From the NCBI GenBank assembly GCA_038316335.1, contig JBBQAM010000017.1:1-64000 (forward strand): a stretch of DNA of 64,000 bases. Reading direction: 5' to 3'. Positions 49,186 through 58,792 of this stretch are shown piece after piece. Under the pieces are notes generated by a model. The model made no database searches, was not told the DNA's origin, and saw only the letters and a program-made list of their open reading frames with translations. The position numbers were made by a program, and so were the translations under genes. The stretch's first letter is position 1. Each line of letters opens with the position of its first letter. The DNA is from JALHST01 sp038316335. GTDB taxonomy: Bacteria; Bacteroidota; Bacteroidia; Flavobacteriales; Flavobacteriaceae.

Positions 49186-49662
49186 TTAAAATCTAAAGTG
49201 GGAGAACGCCTTATTGGCCTCTGCCATTTTATGGGTATCGGTCCTTTTCTTTACGGCAGCGCCTTCCTCTTTCGCAGCAGCCAAGATCTCGGCGGCCAAT
49301 TTTTGCGACATGCCCTTTTCATTGCGCTTTCTAGAATAACTGATCAACCATTTCATGGCCGTAGAAATTTTACGGTCTGGTCGGATCTGCATCGGAATTT
49401 GAAAGGTTGCCCCTCCTACCCTTCTACTGCGCACCTCCACATGGGGCATCACATTCGACAGGGCGTCTTTCCATACTTCCAACGAACTCTTTTCTTGATC
49501 TGTTTTTTTGGCCTCTACGATATCCATGGCATCATAAAATACACTAAAGGCGATCGATTTCTTTCCATCCCACATCATCATGTTCACAAATCGTGTCACC
49601 AATTGGTCATTGAACCGGGGATCTGGCAAAAGGGGTCTTTTTTTAGCCTGCTTTTTTCTCAT
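49186..49662 (-). CDS. rpsG: 30S ribosomal protein S7
   Basis: A 158-residue uS7, a primary binder of the 16S 3' domain near the E site. [38 protein letters not shown] and [30 protein letters not shown] are typical. It starts 110 bases after rpsL; that spacer shows no clear structure. Confidence 0.99.
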   Translation of the reverse strand: MRKKQAKKRPLLPDPRFNDQLVTRFVNMMMWDGKKSIAFSVFYDAMDIVEAKKTDQEKSSLEVWKDALSNVMPHVEVRSRRVGGATFQIPMQIRPDRKISTAMKWLISYSRKRNEKGMSQKLAAEILAAAKEEGAAVKKRTDTHKMAEANKAFSHFRF

Positions 49663-49772
49663 TTCTTACTAGTTTGTTGTCTGGGGTTTCGGGGACTCAT
49701 TTCTAGATCCTAGCGTCTCTATTTTAAGTCTTTTACGTAGTACCCTTACCTTGCGACCTCTAAAGTTATTCC

Positions 49773-50147
49773 TTATTTCTTGGGGCGTTTTGCACCGTAT
49801 TTAGATCGTCGTTGAGTTCGCCCCGCCACACCTGCGGTATCCAAGGCCCCTCGAACAATATGATATCTAACTCCTGGCAAATCTTTCACCCTTCCGCCTC
49901 TAACCAATACTATCGAGTGCTCTTGAAGATTGTGTCCCTCTCCCGGAATGTAAGCGTTCACTTCCTTTCCGTTGGTCAACCGCACCCTGGCCACTTTACG
50001 CATGGCGGAGTTTGGTTTTTTAGGAGTCGTGGTATACACCCTGGTGCAAACCCCTCTCCTTTGAGGGCACGAATCCAAAGCAGCCGATTTACTCTTCTTG
50101 GTAATCGCGACCCTTCCTTTTCGTACTAACTGTGAAATTGTTGGCAT
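49773..50147 (-). CDS. rpsL: 30S ribosomal protein S12
   Basis: A 124-residue uS12 at the decoding centre. [12 protein letters not shown], the loops [21 protein letters not shown] (Lys43-type streptomycin site) and [21 protein letters not shown] (Lys88-type site) read as wild-type Lys at both positions, so no streptomycin-resistance change is seen. It is the first gene of the cluster, about 46 bases downstream of a consensus promoter. Confidence 0.99.
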   Translation of the reverse strand: MPTISQLVRKGRVAITKKSKSAALDSCPQRRGVCTRVYTTTPKKPNSAMRKVARVRLTNGKEVNAYIPGEGHNLQEHSIVLVRGGRVKDLPGVRYHIVRGALDTAGVAGRTQRRSKYGAKRPKK

Positions 50148-50193
50148 ACTATAATATATATGTATAAAAAATGTACCCTTCTTTAAGGGCTGG

Positions 50194-50224
50194 CAAATGT
50201 AATACTATTTCAGAATAATTCAAA
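50194..50224 (-). promoter_or_regulatory. Promoter of the rpsL translation cluster
   Basis: On the minus strand TTTG (50224-50221), exactly 19 bases, then TACATTTG (50201-50194). This fits the Bacteroidota consensus TTTG-N19-TAnnTTTG fully. The expected transcription start is about 40 bases ahead of the rpsL start codon. Confidence 0.8.
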
Positions 50225-50501
50225 TCCTAATCAATTAATTTTATATGTTTTTTTATAAGAGGGCCCTGGGAGTAGATATTGGAGAAACTATCAGCAAAAA
50301 GTTTGGAAATGGCCAAACTGAAAGATTATCAAAAAAAATGTTTATTTCATCGAGATTTAGATTTTTTTTCGATAAAATATAGGGTTGACTAAACTATTCG
50401 CATGTTTTGTGCTAATTATTCATATTATTCATAACCTATCACAAAAAGGATTGAGAAAGTTGCATTAGTCTAACCCCTTCTTAAAGTTTTATTAAAATTA
50501 G

Positions 50502-50533
50502 TTTGGATTATTAACGTATAATTGTGATTTTTG
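50502..50533 (+). promoter_or_regulatory. Promoter of the SusC/SusD operon
   Basis: TTTG at 50502-50505, a 20-base spacer and GATTTTTG at 50526-50533, one base off TAnnTTTG. The expected start lies some 20 bases ahead of the SusC start codon. No hairpin or operator-like repeat is obvious next to it. Confidence 0.6.
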
Positions 50534-50560
50534 CCGTTAGCTAATTCAAATAATTAAAAA

Positions 50561-53500
50561 ATGAGAACAAAATTAAATGGAATCTTGACGCTGTTATTGG
50601 CGTTCGTTGTGCATTTAACATTTGCACAGGAAAAGACGATTTCCGGTATGGTGACTGACCAGGACGGTCTACCGCTACCCGGAGTAAACATCGTCGTAGA
50701 GGGTACGACAAATGGTACCCAGACCGATTTTGATGGGAACTACTCCATCAGTGCGGCAACCGGCCAGACCCTTTCGTTCACGTACATTGGGCAAAAGGAA
50801 GTCAAAATGCCGGTAGGTGCGAACAACACCATTAATGTGCAAATGCAGGAGGACGCGCAGGCCTTGGAAGAGGTGGTAGTCACTGCACAAGGTATCAAAA
50901 GGGAGAAACAAGCCCTGGGATATGCCGTAACGACGGTCGGTTCCGAAGAGCTCGAGGACAAGACCGAAGGTGATATCGGTAGGGTCCTTAGAGGAAAAGC
51001 CTCTGGGGTCAACATTACCCAACAGAGTGGTATCTCTGGATCTGGTACCAATATCGTAATTCGAGGATACCAATCGTTTAGCCAGAACAACCAACCCTTA
51101 TTTATTGTGGATGGTGTGCCTTTCAGCACCGACACGAACGCTTCTGGTAGTTTCGTAGATGGGAACAACGGTTCAAGTCGTTTCTTGGATCTTGACCCGA
51201 ACACCATTGCAAGTGTAAGTGTTCTTAAAGGTCTTTCCGCTGCCACCTTATATGGTGAGGCCGGAAAAAACGGGGTTATCCTGATTACGACCAAAAATGG
51301 TTCTTCTAATTCAGGAGGTCCTAAAAAATCGGAAGTTACCATCACTTCATCGTACTTCTTTAATGAAATCGCGTCGTTGGCCGATTATCAAAATGAATGG
51401 GGTGGAGGTTTTGACCAGGCTTTTGGCTGGTTCTTCAGTAACTTCGGACCCTCTTTCAGCAAACAAGGTAGGGCCAGTTATACCAACCCTGCGAACTTTC
51501 CAACTGCCTATGGCCTGAACCCAAGCGATGCAACCATTCGCCACCCATATGCCACTGCAAGTGCAGCCACCGGAGTACCGGCGGCTTTCCCGGAACTGGC
51601 CAATGCCCGTTACGAGTTTAAGCCCTATAATAGTGTTCCTAACTTCTTTCGTGTTGGTGGCGTATCGAATGTTTCGGTAAATGCCAATGGTTCTACAGAT
51701 GACAATAAGGTTTCATACAATCTAAGTGCTGGTCATTTAGAAGATGAAGGTTTTACCCCAGGAAATACCTTAACCCGAAATAACATCGGTATCGGAGGCC
51801 GGGCACAGTTGAGCAACCGGTTGACCTTTAGCGGTACCATGAATTATACACGTACCGATTTTAAATCCCCTCCTGTGGCGGCCAGCCAAGGGAACGGATC
51901 ATTTGGAGAAGGTTCCTCGGTATACGGGCATTTATTGTTCACTCCACGATCGGTTGACCTTCAGGGCCTACCCTGGGAAAACCCGATTACAAAAGGGAGT
52001 GTATATTATCGTCAAGGCAACGACATTCAAAACCCACGATGGACGGTTGCCAATGCAGGTACACGTCAGTTGACCAATCGCGCTTTTGGTAACATGAGTG
52101 CTCAATTTGACATCAATGAGAATCTGAACCTTCTCTATCGATTCGGATATGATTATTATAACGAACGAAATACCACCTTCCAAAATAAAGGGGGTACCAG
52201 TGGAAGTACCAAAACACAAAGTGGCGTGTATTCTACTTGGGACAACAACAATACGATCTGGGACCACAGTATCATCTTAAACGGAAGTTATGACCTTACC
52301 GAAAAGTTGGATATGAACTTTAACGCAGGAGGTACCTCACGTAGTACCACGTACGACCGTCAAGGGGTTGCCAGTAGTGGCCAGAATGTATTTGGCGTGT
52401 TGCGTCATTTTAATTTCGATCTTCAGGACGAAATACAACTAACGGAGGTTCAGAATATCGTAGGTTTATACGGCCAGGTTGATTTTGGGTATGATCGCTG
52501 GTTATATTTGACCTTGAACGCCCGTAATGACTGGGTCTCGAATCAGGCCCCTGCCAACCGCTCCTTATTGTACAAAGGTGCCAGTTTTTCCTTTATTCCT
52601 ACCCAAGCCTTTCCGGGGCTGCGTAGCGAGGGCGGCATCAACTATCTGAAACTTCGTGGAGGTTACGGGGAATCGGCAGGTTTTGCCACTGGATACCCGG
52701 TGTCGGTCGACCTTTTCATAAATACCCAAAGCTTTATCAATGGCGATGGTCAAACAGTAGTATCGAATACGGTTTCGAATACCCTGGCCAACCCGAACAT
52801 CTTGCCAGAACGTTATTCTGAATTTGAAGTTGGGCTTGAGACCCGGCTTTTCAAGAACATCGTTAGTTTGGATCTTTCCTTATACCAAAGAACTACGAAC
52901 GATCTGATCGTTGACCGACCTTTGGATCCTAGTACCGGTGGTTCGCTTATCCAGACGAATGTGGGTCAGATCGTAGGGAAGGGAATTGAAGTTGATTTGG
53001 GAATCTTTCCTTTCAAGGAAGGTAATTTTACCTGGAGCATCAATTCGAACTTCAACTTGAACAAATCCGAGGTAACCGATTTAGGACCTGATACCGATAT
53101 CATCGTGTATGAAGGCTTTTCAAACCTTGGGAATGCCGCCATTAAAGGGGAGCCTCTAGGAGTGATCGTAGGTAGTAGGGTACAAAGGGACGATGCCGGG
53201 AATCTTAAGATCGACGCAACGGGGAATTACCTCGGGGAAGAGGTCGATGAAAATGGAAGGTTGCCCATAATCGGGGACCCAAACCCGGATTGGACCTTCA
53301 ACCTTTCGAACAGCATGACCTACAAGAATTTCAATTTTAGTTTCTTGTTGAACCACGTACAAGGAGGTGATATATACTCTAATACGATTTCGGTTCTTCT
53401 CGGAAGAGGACTTGTTAGTGATACTTCAGACAGGGATGCCTCTTTTATCCTGCCAGGTGTTGGTCCCGATGGAACTACCAATAATGTGCAGATCAACAAC

Positions 53501-53812
53501 TCGGACTACTACTTTAACAACGTAGCCTTTGGTCCAAGTGAACTGCAAGTATTCGATGCCACAACGCTTCGCTTACAGGAAGTTTCTTTAGGATATTCCT
53601 TGCCCAGTAAATTTTTAGATCGTACGCCGTTTGGTTCCTTGACCTTTACGTTAAGTGGATTCAACCTTTGGTATGAGGCGTTTAATGTGCCTAAGAGCAC
53701 CAACTTCGACCCCAATGTGGCCGGTCTTGGTGTAGGGAATGGTCAAGGTTTTGACTTTTTGTCTGGACCGAGTTCAAAAAGATATGGATTCAGTATCAAG
53801 GCATCCTTTTAA
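50561..53812 (+). CDS. SusC/RagA family TonB-linked outer membrane protein
   Basis: A 1083-residue SusC-like importer. After the signal peptide (ending LTFAQ) come a carboxypeptidase D-like domain (about 25-100; ISGMVTDQDGLPLPGVNIVVEGTT, TDFDGNYSI) and the TonB-box region ALEEVVVTAQGIKREKQALGYA. The plug follows (about 120-245; GKASGVNITQQSGISGSGTNIVIRG, PLFIVDGVP, AATLYGEAGKNGVILITTKNG), and then a large beta-barrel ending GFSIKASF. There is no STN domain, so it is not a sigma-signalling receptor. The SusD partner is next, and together they import a large ligand across the outer membrane. No glycosidase, sulfatase or peptidase lies in this operon, so the ligand cannot be inferred. Confidence 0.97.
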   Translation: MRTKLNGILTLLLAFVVHLTFAQEKTISGMVTDQDGLPLPGVNIVVEGTTNGTQTDFDGNYSISAATGQTLSFTYIGQKEVKMPVGANNTINVQMQEDAQALEEVVVTAQGIKREKQALGYAVTTVGSEELEDKTEGDIGRVLRGKASGVNITQQSGISGSGTNIVIRGYQSFSQNNQPLFIVDGVPFSTDTNASGSFVDGNNGSSRFLDLDPNTIASVSVLKGLSAATLYGEAGKNGVILITTKNGSSNSGGPKKSEVTITSSYFFNEIASLADYQNEWGGGFDQAFGWFFSNFGPSFSKQGRASYTNPANFPTAYGLNPSDATIRHPYATASAATGVPAAFPELANARYEFKPYNSVPNFFRVGGVSNVSVNANGSTDDNKVSYNLSAGHLEDEGFTPGNTLTRNNIGIGGRAQLSNRLTFSGTMNYTRTDFKSPPVAASQGNGSFGEGSSVYGHLLFTPRSVDLQGLPWENPITKGSVYYRQGNDIQNPRWTVANAGTRQLTNRAFGNMSAQFDINENLNLLYRFGYDYYNERNTTFQNKGGTSGSTKTQSGVYSTWDNNNTIWDHSIILNGSYDLTEKLDMNFNAGGTSRSTTYDRQGVASSGQNVFGVLRHFNFDLQDEIQLTEVQNIVGLYGQVDFGYDRWLYLTLNARNDWVSNQAPANRSLLYKGASFSFIPTQAFPGLRSEGGINYLKLRGGYGESAGFATGYPVSVDLFINTQSFINGDGQTVVSNTVSNTLANPNILPERYSEFEVGLETRLFKNIVSLDLSLYQRTTNDLIVDRPLDPSTGGSLIQTNVGQIVGKGIEVDLGIFPFKEGNFTWSINSNFNLNKSEVTDLGPDTDIIVYEGFSNLGNAAIKGEPLGVIVGSRVQRDDAGNLKIDATGNYLGEEVDENGRLPIIGDPNPDWTFNLSNSMTYKNFNFSFLLNHVQGGDIYSNTISVLLGRGLVSDTSDRDASFILPGVGPDGTTNNVQINNSDYYFNNVAFGPSELQVFDATTLRLQEVSLGYSLPSKFLDRTPFGSLTFTLSGFNLWYEAFNVPKSTNFDPNVAGLGVGNGQGFDFLSGPSSKRYGFSIKASF

Positions 53813-53839
53813 TTTAAATAAAAATAAAGACGATATATC

Positions 53840-55492
53840 ATGAAAAAAATATTTAATATATTAAGTATCGCAGGCGTCTTAGGACTCTTTATGCTCCAGT
53901 CCTGCGAAACTACGAACCTAGACCTTACGGTCAATCCCAATGCCCTTTCGCCGGAGCAAGCGAGTCCTGACTACCTTTTAAACGGAATTCAGGTAAATTT
54001 CGCCTACCAAGCCGAGGGATTTGGTGGAATTGGAGCGCAATTGACCCGAATCGACTATATGTTCGGTAGAAGTTACCGTGCGGTCTATTCCCCTGCTAAT
54101 TTTGATGGGGGTTGGTCAAATGCCTATACCGAAATATTGACCGATATTCGGACGATGACGCCCTTGGCACTAGATGCCGGATTGAACTATCATGTAGGGA
54201 TGGCACAATTTATGGAAGCCTATATCATGACTGGTTTGGTAGATTACTTTGGTGATGTTCCTTACAGTGAGGCCAATTTGGGATCGGAAAACTTTAATCC
54301 AAACGTCGATTCCGGTGCCAGTATTTATGCCGCTTCCTTGGCCCTTTTGGATCAGGCGATCGCCAACTTTACCGATGGCGGCGTTGCGGCACCACAAAAC
54401 GATTTCTACTATGATGGGGATGCCTCGAAGTGGATCAAGGCCTGCAATACCCTGAAAATGAAATTGTATATGCAGACCCGCTTGGTCGACAGTGGTGCCT
54501 TGGCGAATTTTAACGCAATTGTAGCTTCCGGGAATTATATTTCCTCAACTGATGATGATTTTCAATTTCAATGGGGTACGAATGTAGTACAACCGAACAC
54601 ACGGGCGCCAAGATATGCAGGCAACTACAATGCCTCCGGGGGTACGGGCGATTATATGTCAGACGATCTGATGAACTATATGTTGGTCAATGACGATCCT
54701 AGAATCCGCTATTACTATTATCGCCAAAATGAAGTTACCCCAGGTTCTGACGGTGCAGATCCCGCCTTGGAGACCCTGCAGTGTTCCTTGCAAAATCCGC
54801 CCGCACATTACGCAGGCTTCCCATTTTGTACGTTGCCCGATGGGTATTGGGGTCGGGATCACGGAAGCAACGAGGGTACCCCTCCAGATGGATTCTTAAA
54901 GACCACTTTTGGAGTGTATCCTGCGGGAGGCAAGTTTGATGATAGTACCTTTGAAGGGGTTAGTATTGGTGATGGTGCCGGCGGTGCTGGTATTACGCCC
55001 ATTATGTTGAGTTCAACCAGTGATTTTCTGCAGGCAGAAGCCGCTTTGGTCTCGGGAAGCACTGCAACGGCCAAAACCTTTGTACTTAGTGGTCTTGCCA
55101 AATCGGTGGCCAAAGTTGTGAGCTTTGGTCCGAGGGATTCAGGCGCAGACCTTTCCTTTGCTCCTGACGCTGCGGCTATCGCCCAGCACAGTGCCGATAT
55201 AGCGGCTGCGTTTGACGCAGATCCGACCGGTGGCTGGAATGTAATGGCCCGGGAATTCTTTACTTCCCTATTTGGAAATGGAACGGATGCCTATGATTTT
55301 TACAGAAGGACAGGATATCCTACGAATTTGCAACCAAATTTGGAACCAAATCCAGGTGGATTTATTCGTTCGGTCTTTTATCCCGCGAATTTTGTAAACA
55401 ACAATTCATCAGTACCCCAAAAAGATGAAGTGACCAATCCGGTATTCTGGGATACCAATCCGGCATCACCAGGATTTCCATCATCTAACTAA
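53840..55492 (+). CDS. SusD/RagB family lipoprotein
   Basis: A 550-residue surface lipoprotein (signal ending MLQSC, Cys22) of the SusD-like group with helical TPR-like repeats, forming the lid on the SusC barrel and binding ligand. Typical segments are NPNALSPEQASPDYLLNGIQ near the N-terminus, YMEAYIMTGLVDYFGDVPYSEA-like sequence (residues about 125-150), KACNTLKMKLYMQTRLVD and the C-terminal FFTSLFGNGTDAYDFYRRTGYPTNLQPNL. It follows SusC after 27 bases and precedes a third lipoprotein gene after 2 bases, so all three are one operon. Confidence 0.95.
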   Translation: MKKIFNILSIAGVLGLFMLQSCETTNLDLTVNPNALSPEQASPDYLLNGIQVNFAYQAEGFGGIGAQLTRIDYMFGRSYRAVYSPANFDGGWSNAYTEILTDIRTMTPLALDAGLNYHVGMAQFMEAYIMTGLVDYFGDVPYSEANLGSENFNPNVDSGASIYAASLALLDQAIANFTDGGVAAPQNDFYYDGDASKWIKACNTLKMKLYMQTRLVDSGALANFNAIVASGNYISSTDDDFQFQWGTNVVQPNTRAPRYAGNYNASGGTGDYMSDDLMNYMLVNDDPRIRYYYYRQNEVTPGSDGADPALETLQCSLQNPPAHYAGFPFCTLPDGYWGRDHGSNEGTPPDGFLKTTFGVYPAGGKFDDSTFEGVSIGDGAGGAGITPIMLSSTSDFLQAEAALVSGSTATAKTFVLSGLAKSVAKVVSFGPRDSGADLSFAPDAAAIAQHSADIAAAFDADPTGGWNVMAREFFTSLFGNGTDAYDFYRRTGYPTNLQPNLEPNPGGFIRSVFYPANFVNNNSSVPQKDEVTNPVFWDTNPASPGFPSSN

Positions 55493-55494
55493 AA

Positions 55495-56427
55495 ATGAAA
55501 AAAATGAAAAATAGAATTTTTAAATCAACAACAGTACTTTTTATCTTGGTCGCATTTTTCGGCTGTTCTGTGGATAACAAAGTTATCGATGATGTAACTG
55601 ACGGTGTTCAAAACGGGGCCTTTTTAAGAACGCTCGAAATTACCAATGCCGAATTGGATATCAACGACACCTCTTCCTTTATCGGAGTAGATGTTGAATA
55701 TCAAGATCACGAAGGGTCAACCTTGCTATCTGAGGTTAGGGTATATGGTAGTTTTACAGACAACAATGGCAATGGGAATTCGAAACCGGATGCCTTGGTA
55801 AAAACCATTCCTGGATCCGCTTTTGTGGTCACACCACCTTTTAACCTACCGCAAGCTTCCATACAAGTCACTTTGGGAGAACTTTTATCAGCGTTAGGGA
55901 TGCAAGCTGGGGATTATTTTGGAAGTGATGTTTTTACCATGCGACTTGAAGTTTTACTAACTGATGGTAGAACCTATAGCGCGGCCGATGCGAACGGTAA
56001 CATTGCGGCACTAGGAGGGTATTATTCATCTCCCTATGCGTATAATGCGCCAGTAGTATGCCCTCCTAAACCACCAGCTGCCGGTGACTGGGTTGTCAGC
56101 ATGGCTGATTCCTATGGAGATGGATGGCAAACCGATGATGGCAATGGCGGCTCAGGTATTACAGTTACATTGAATGACGGAACCGTCTTTGAAGTGGGGC
56201 TGTGTTCACCCTATTTAGCCTCAGACTTTGATTGTACCGTTGGTGATTCAGCTGGAACAGCGATTATAACGATTCCACCTGGAACTCAAACTGCAGACTG
56301 GTTTTTTCCTGGGGATGCCTATGGTGAAATTTCATTCACTATTACTACCCCAAATGGTAATGTAGCCTTCGTTGGTGGCGCAAGTACACCAGCAGGGCCA
56401 ATTGCGATTGATTTCTGTGTCGATTAA
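55495..56427 (+). CDS. Third lipoprotein of the SusCD operon, with DSYGDGW motif
   Basis: A 310-residue lipoprotein (signal ending VAFFGC, Cys24). The N-terminal half (about 40-185) is a beta-rich domain with a calcium-like acidic loop DNNGNGNSKPD. The C-terminal half opens with GDWVVSMADSYGDGWQTDDGNGG (about 198-219). DxYGDGW motifs of this kind are found in beta-sandwich modules of secreted Bacteroidota proteins. Two Cys pairs in this half may form disulfides. It ends in the same operon as SusC and SusD, 2 bases after SusD, so it is a candidate surface ligand-binding protein. The ligand is unknown, and the strong terminator after it ends the operon. Confidence 0.82.
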   Translation: MKKMKNRIFKSTTVLFILVAFFGCSVDNKVIDDVTDGVQNGAFLRTLEITNAELDINDTSSFIGVDVEYQDHEGSTLLSEVRVYGSFTDNNGNGNSKPDALVKTIPGSAFVVTPPFNLPQASIQVTLGELLSALGMQAGDYFGSDVFTMRLEVLLTDGRTYSAADANGNIAALGGYYSSPYAYNAPVVCPPKPPAAGDWVVSMADSYGDGWQTDDGNGGSGITVTLNDGTVFEVGLCSPYLASDFDCTVGDSAGTAIITIPPGTQTADWFFPGDAYGEISFTITTPNGNVAFVGGASTPAGPIAIDFCVD

Positions 56428-56467
56428 TAACTACGGAAACCAAATATCACTTTGTGAAACTCTTAGT

Positions 56468-56500
56468 AAAGCCACCTCAAACCAGAGGTGGCTTTTTTTT
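56468..56500 (+). terminator. Rho-independent terminator of the SusCD operon
   Basis: An 11-bp perfect GC-rich stem (56468-56478 with 56485-56495) with a 6-base loop, followed by eight T residues. It begins 41 bases after the third lipoprotein gene. Confidence 0.93.
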
Positions 56501-57121
56501 GATACCATGTGGTTCCCGAATCTTTATAAATAAGATGACACAATTAATTATGGTTCATGAAAACATGGGTTCGCTTGGCATACAGCAAAACTATCCAAGT
56601 CTGATTCATCAGCATTAAATTATGTCAACCATGCGAGCAGCAGTAGCACATAGGTTATGGCAAACCACTACCATTAAAAACCGATTGCAATTTTAGGTCG
56701 GCATAATCAACCTCCGCTATGAACTGCCAGACGATAGCCATAGATCTTTCAAATCCTATAATTACCAAATACCCCGTATTCCCGGGAATTTGGCGATGTT
56801 TTAGTCAATTTCTATACGTTATTGACCCGCTAAATCTAAGGCTCCAAATTGGAAAAAGTGGTGCCCCCTTAAGTGCCGGATTTTAAGTTTAAGCTACCAT
56901 TATAACTATATTCTTCCGAACACCATACAGCTAAGTCGAACTGTTTCAAACTTATTTAGTGATATCGTATCTATATCACGATTAATCACGTTAGAAAATT
57001 CCCGCTCTGTATGAATTTTTCAAAAGGCCTTTTTTGCGAGTAGCTGAACGCACTATAAAGTTCGTGTATGATTAGTCGCACTTAATTGGTATACTAGTTC
57101 CCGAATCTCATGCTAAATGAA

Positions 57122-57129
57122 TAATTTTG
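57122..57129 (+). promoter_or_regulatory. Possible -7 element for the arylsulfotransferase-like gene
   Basis: TAATTTTG, an exact TAnnTTTG match, ends 22 bases before the ATG. A TTTG at the expected -33 distance was not found, so only the -7 half is supported. Confidence 0.4.
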
Positions 57130-57151
57130 TAGCATTATAAAATAGTTTCCC

Positions 57152-58471
57152 ATGATACATCGTAAACGTTCGTTTTATCGCTTCGCATTGGTAATTGCAA
57201 GTACCTATCTCATTTCATGCTCAAGCGATGATGGCAAATTGGCCGTGCCAAGCCCTATTGAGGAACCCCAGCAAATTACCCCTGATTCTATCGAAGGAAA
57301 TGCCGGAAGCGTCGTTTTTTTTAATCATGATCTAAGCTACGACGATTACATTCTTGTCGATGAGGCACAAGAGAATAGGGTCTTTTTGATTGATAAAAAT
57401 GGGGACTTAGTCTTTGAATACCCGCTCGAGGGGCGAAAAATAGGAAACGACGCCACACTGCTGCCCGATGGGTCCTTATTGGCCTCTATACAGGCTGCTG
57501 ATGCCGATATTCAATTCGGTGGCTTTGCCGGGAAAATCCAGATTATTGGAAAAGATGGCGCGACAGCATGGGAGTTTGATTATTCAAAGGAAGGGCATAC
57601 GACCCATCACGATGTTGAACTGCTGCCGAATGGCAACATCATAACCATTGTATGGGAAAGGATATCTCGAGAGCTTGCCATCGCTAATGGATCTAATCTC
57701 GATATGGATGTTTTTCCCGAAGCTATCATAGAAGTTAATCCAGAGACCGATACGATCGTATGGGAGTGGCATGCCTGGGATCATCTTGTACAGGATTTTG
57801 ATGCTACAAAATCAAACTATGGAACCCTATCAGAAAATCCCCAACTAATAAATTTCAATTACGTGAATTCAACTGATGGAGACATCATGCATGCCAATGG
57901 AATCGCCTATGATGCCTTGAATGACCTCATTTATTTAAGCGTTAATTTTTATAGTGAAGTATGGGTCATCGACCATAGTTCGACGACGCAGGAAGCAGCC
58001 AAACATACAGGAGGGAATTTTGGAGTAGGCGGAGATCTTGTTTATCGGTTTGGAAATCCAGGTACCCAAAATATTTCGGACGTGCCAAGATTATTCATTA
58101 ACAACCATTTCCCCAATCTCTTTGAACCAAATAAAATGCTCATATTCACGAATGGAGGTGATCTCATGCAATCTACGGTGTACGAATTGGGGTTACCCAG
58201 TGCACTAAACCAGAAAATGATACCTGATACTGCTCCTCCAGAAATCGTGTGGAGCTTTATGAATACCGACCTATATTCCGGCAAAGTTTCGGGCGCCGTG
58301 CGTTTGCCCAACGGGAATACGTTGATTACCGAAGGTGATTACGGTATTTGGGAAGTTACCAGTGAAGGAGAAGTTGTTTGGAAGTTCAAGGCGGATGGTT
58401 TTTTTTGGAGAGCCTACCACTACGACAAAAATTCACCTGAGATCATCTCGTTGGGGATATCGACAGAATAA
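57152..58471 (+). CDS. Arylsulfotransferase (ASST)-like lipoprotein
   Basis: A 439-residue lipoprotein (signal ending YLISC, Cys23; next residues SSDDGK) with a six-bladed propeller resembling arylsulfate sulfotransferases. Family-like segments are AQENRVFLIDKNGDLVFEYPLEGRK, LLPDGSLLASI, EGHTTHHDVELLPNGNIITIVWE with paired His, and DIMHANGIAYDALNDLIYLSVNFYSEVWVIDHS. The C-terminal blade ends in ALRLPNGNTLITEGDYGIWEVTSEG-like sequence. Such enzymes move sulfate between phenols, but many members with this fold are of unknown activity. It stands alone with long spacers on both sides. Confidence 0.78.
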   Translation: MIHRKRSFYRFALVIASTYLISCSSDDGKLAVPSPIEEPQQITPDSIEGNAGSVVFFNHDLSYDDYILVDEAQENRVFLIDKNGDLVFEYPLEGRKIGNDATLLPDGSLLASIQAADADIQFGGFAGKIQIIGKDGATAWEFDYSKEGHTTHHDVELLPNGNIITIVWERISRELAIANGSNLDMDVFPEAIIEVNPETDTIVWEWHAWDHLVQDFDATKSNYGTLSENPQLINFNYVNSTDGDIMHANGIAYDALNDLIYLSVNFYSEVWVIDHSSTTQEAAKHTGGNFGVGGDLVYRFGNPGTQNISDVPRLFINNHFPNLFEPNKMLIFTNGGDLMQSTVYELGLPSALNQKMIPDTAPPEIVWSFMNTDLYSGKVSGAVRLPNGNTLITEGDYGIWEVTSEGEVVWKFKADGFFWRAYHYDKNSPEIISLGISTE

Positions 58472-58792
58472 CAACTGTGATTCAGCAAAACCCTAGTAAT
58501 TTAAACTCGATAGTTGAGTAAGACCCCTATTTCTAGTGGAAATAGTAGCTAATCAGACCGTAAAACCCACTTGATGTTCCTGGCCACTAAGAACTGATAC
58601 CTGTTTTACATGATGGCCATACCGAGACTAAAATTAGTAGATTATAGTAGGTTAGTAACTTTTACCGCTCAAAATTCCATTAATCGGAATTACCGCCCCG
58701 TAAATCCGAAATACGTTATTTCGCATTCGTCGAACTGGGAAAAATAAAATATTATCAGTAACTTTCGGCGCTAGTTCAAAAATTTAATTTAT
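58472..58792. other. Intergenic region without recognisable gene
   Basis: About 320 AT-rich bases between two plus-strand genes. A near-consensus -7 element (TAACTTTC) lies about 26 bases before the next gene. No terminator hairpin for the arylsulfotransferase-like gene and no further gene were seen. Confidence 0.45.

Larger units (their letters stand above)
50148..50560. other. Divergent promoter region between rpsL and the SusC gene
   Basis: About 410 AT-rich bases between the first gene of the translation cluster (minus) and the SusC-like gene (plus). It holds candidate promoters for both, listed separately. The middle part is AT-rich with runs of A and T. No other gene was seen. Confidence 0.7.
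56428..57151. other. Long intergenic region after the SusCD operon
   Basis: About 720 bases holding the operon terminator at its left end and a possible -7 element of the next gene at its right end. In between, no frame longer than short chance ORFs, no tRNA, and no clear repeat was recognised. The length is unusual for this window, and decayed coding sequence or an unannotated small RNA is possible but not supported. Confidence 0.5.
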
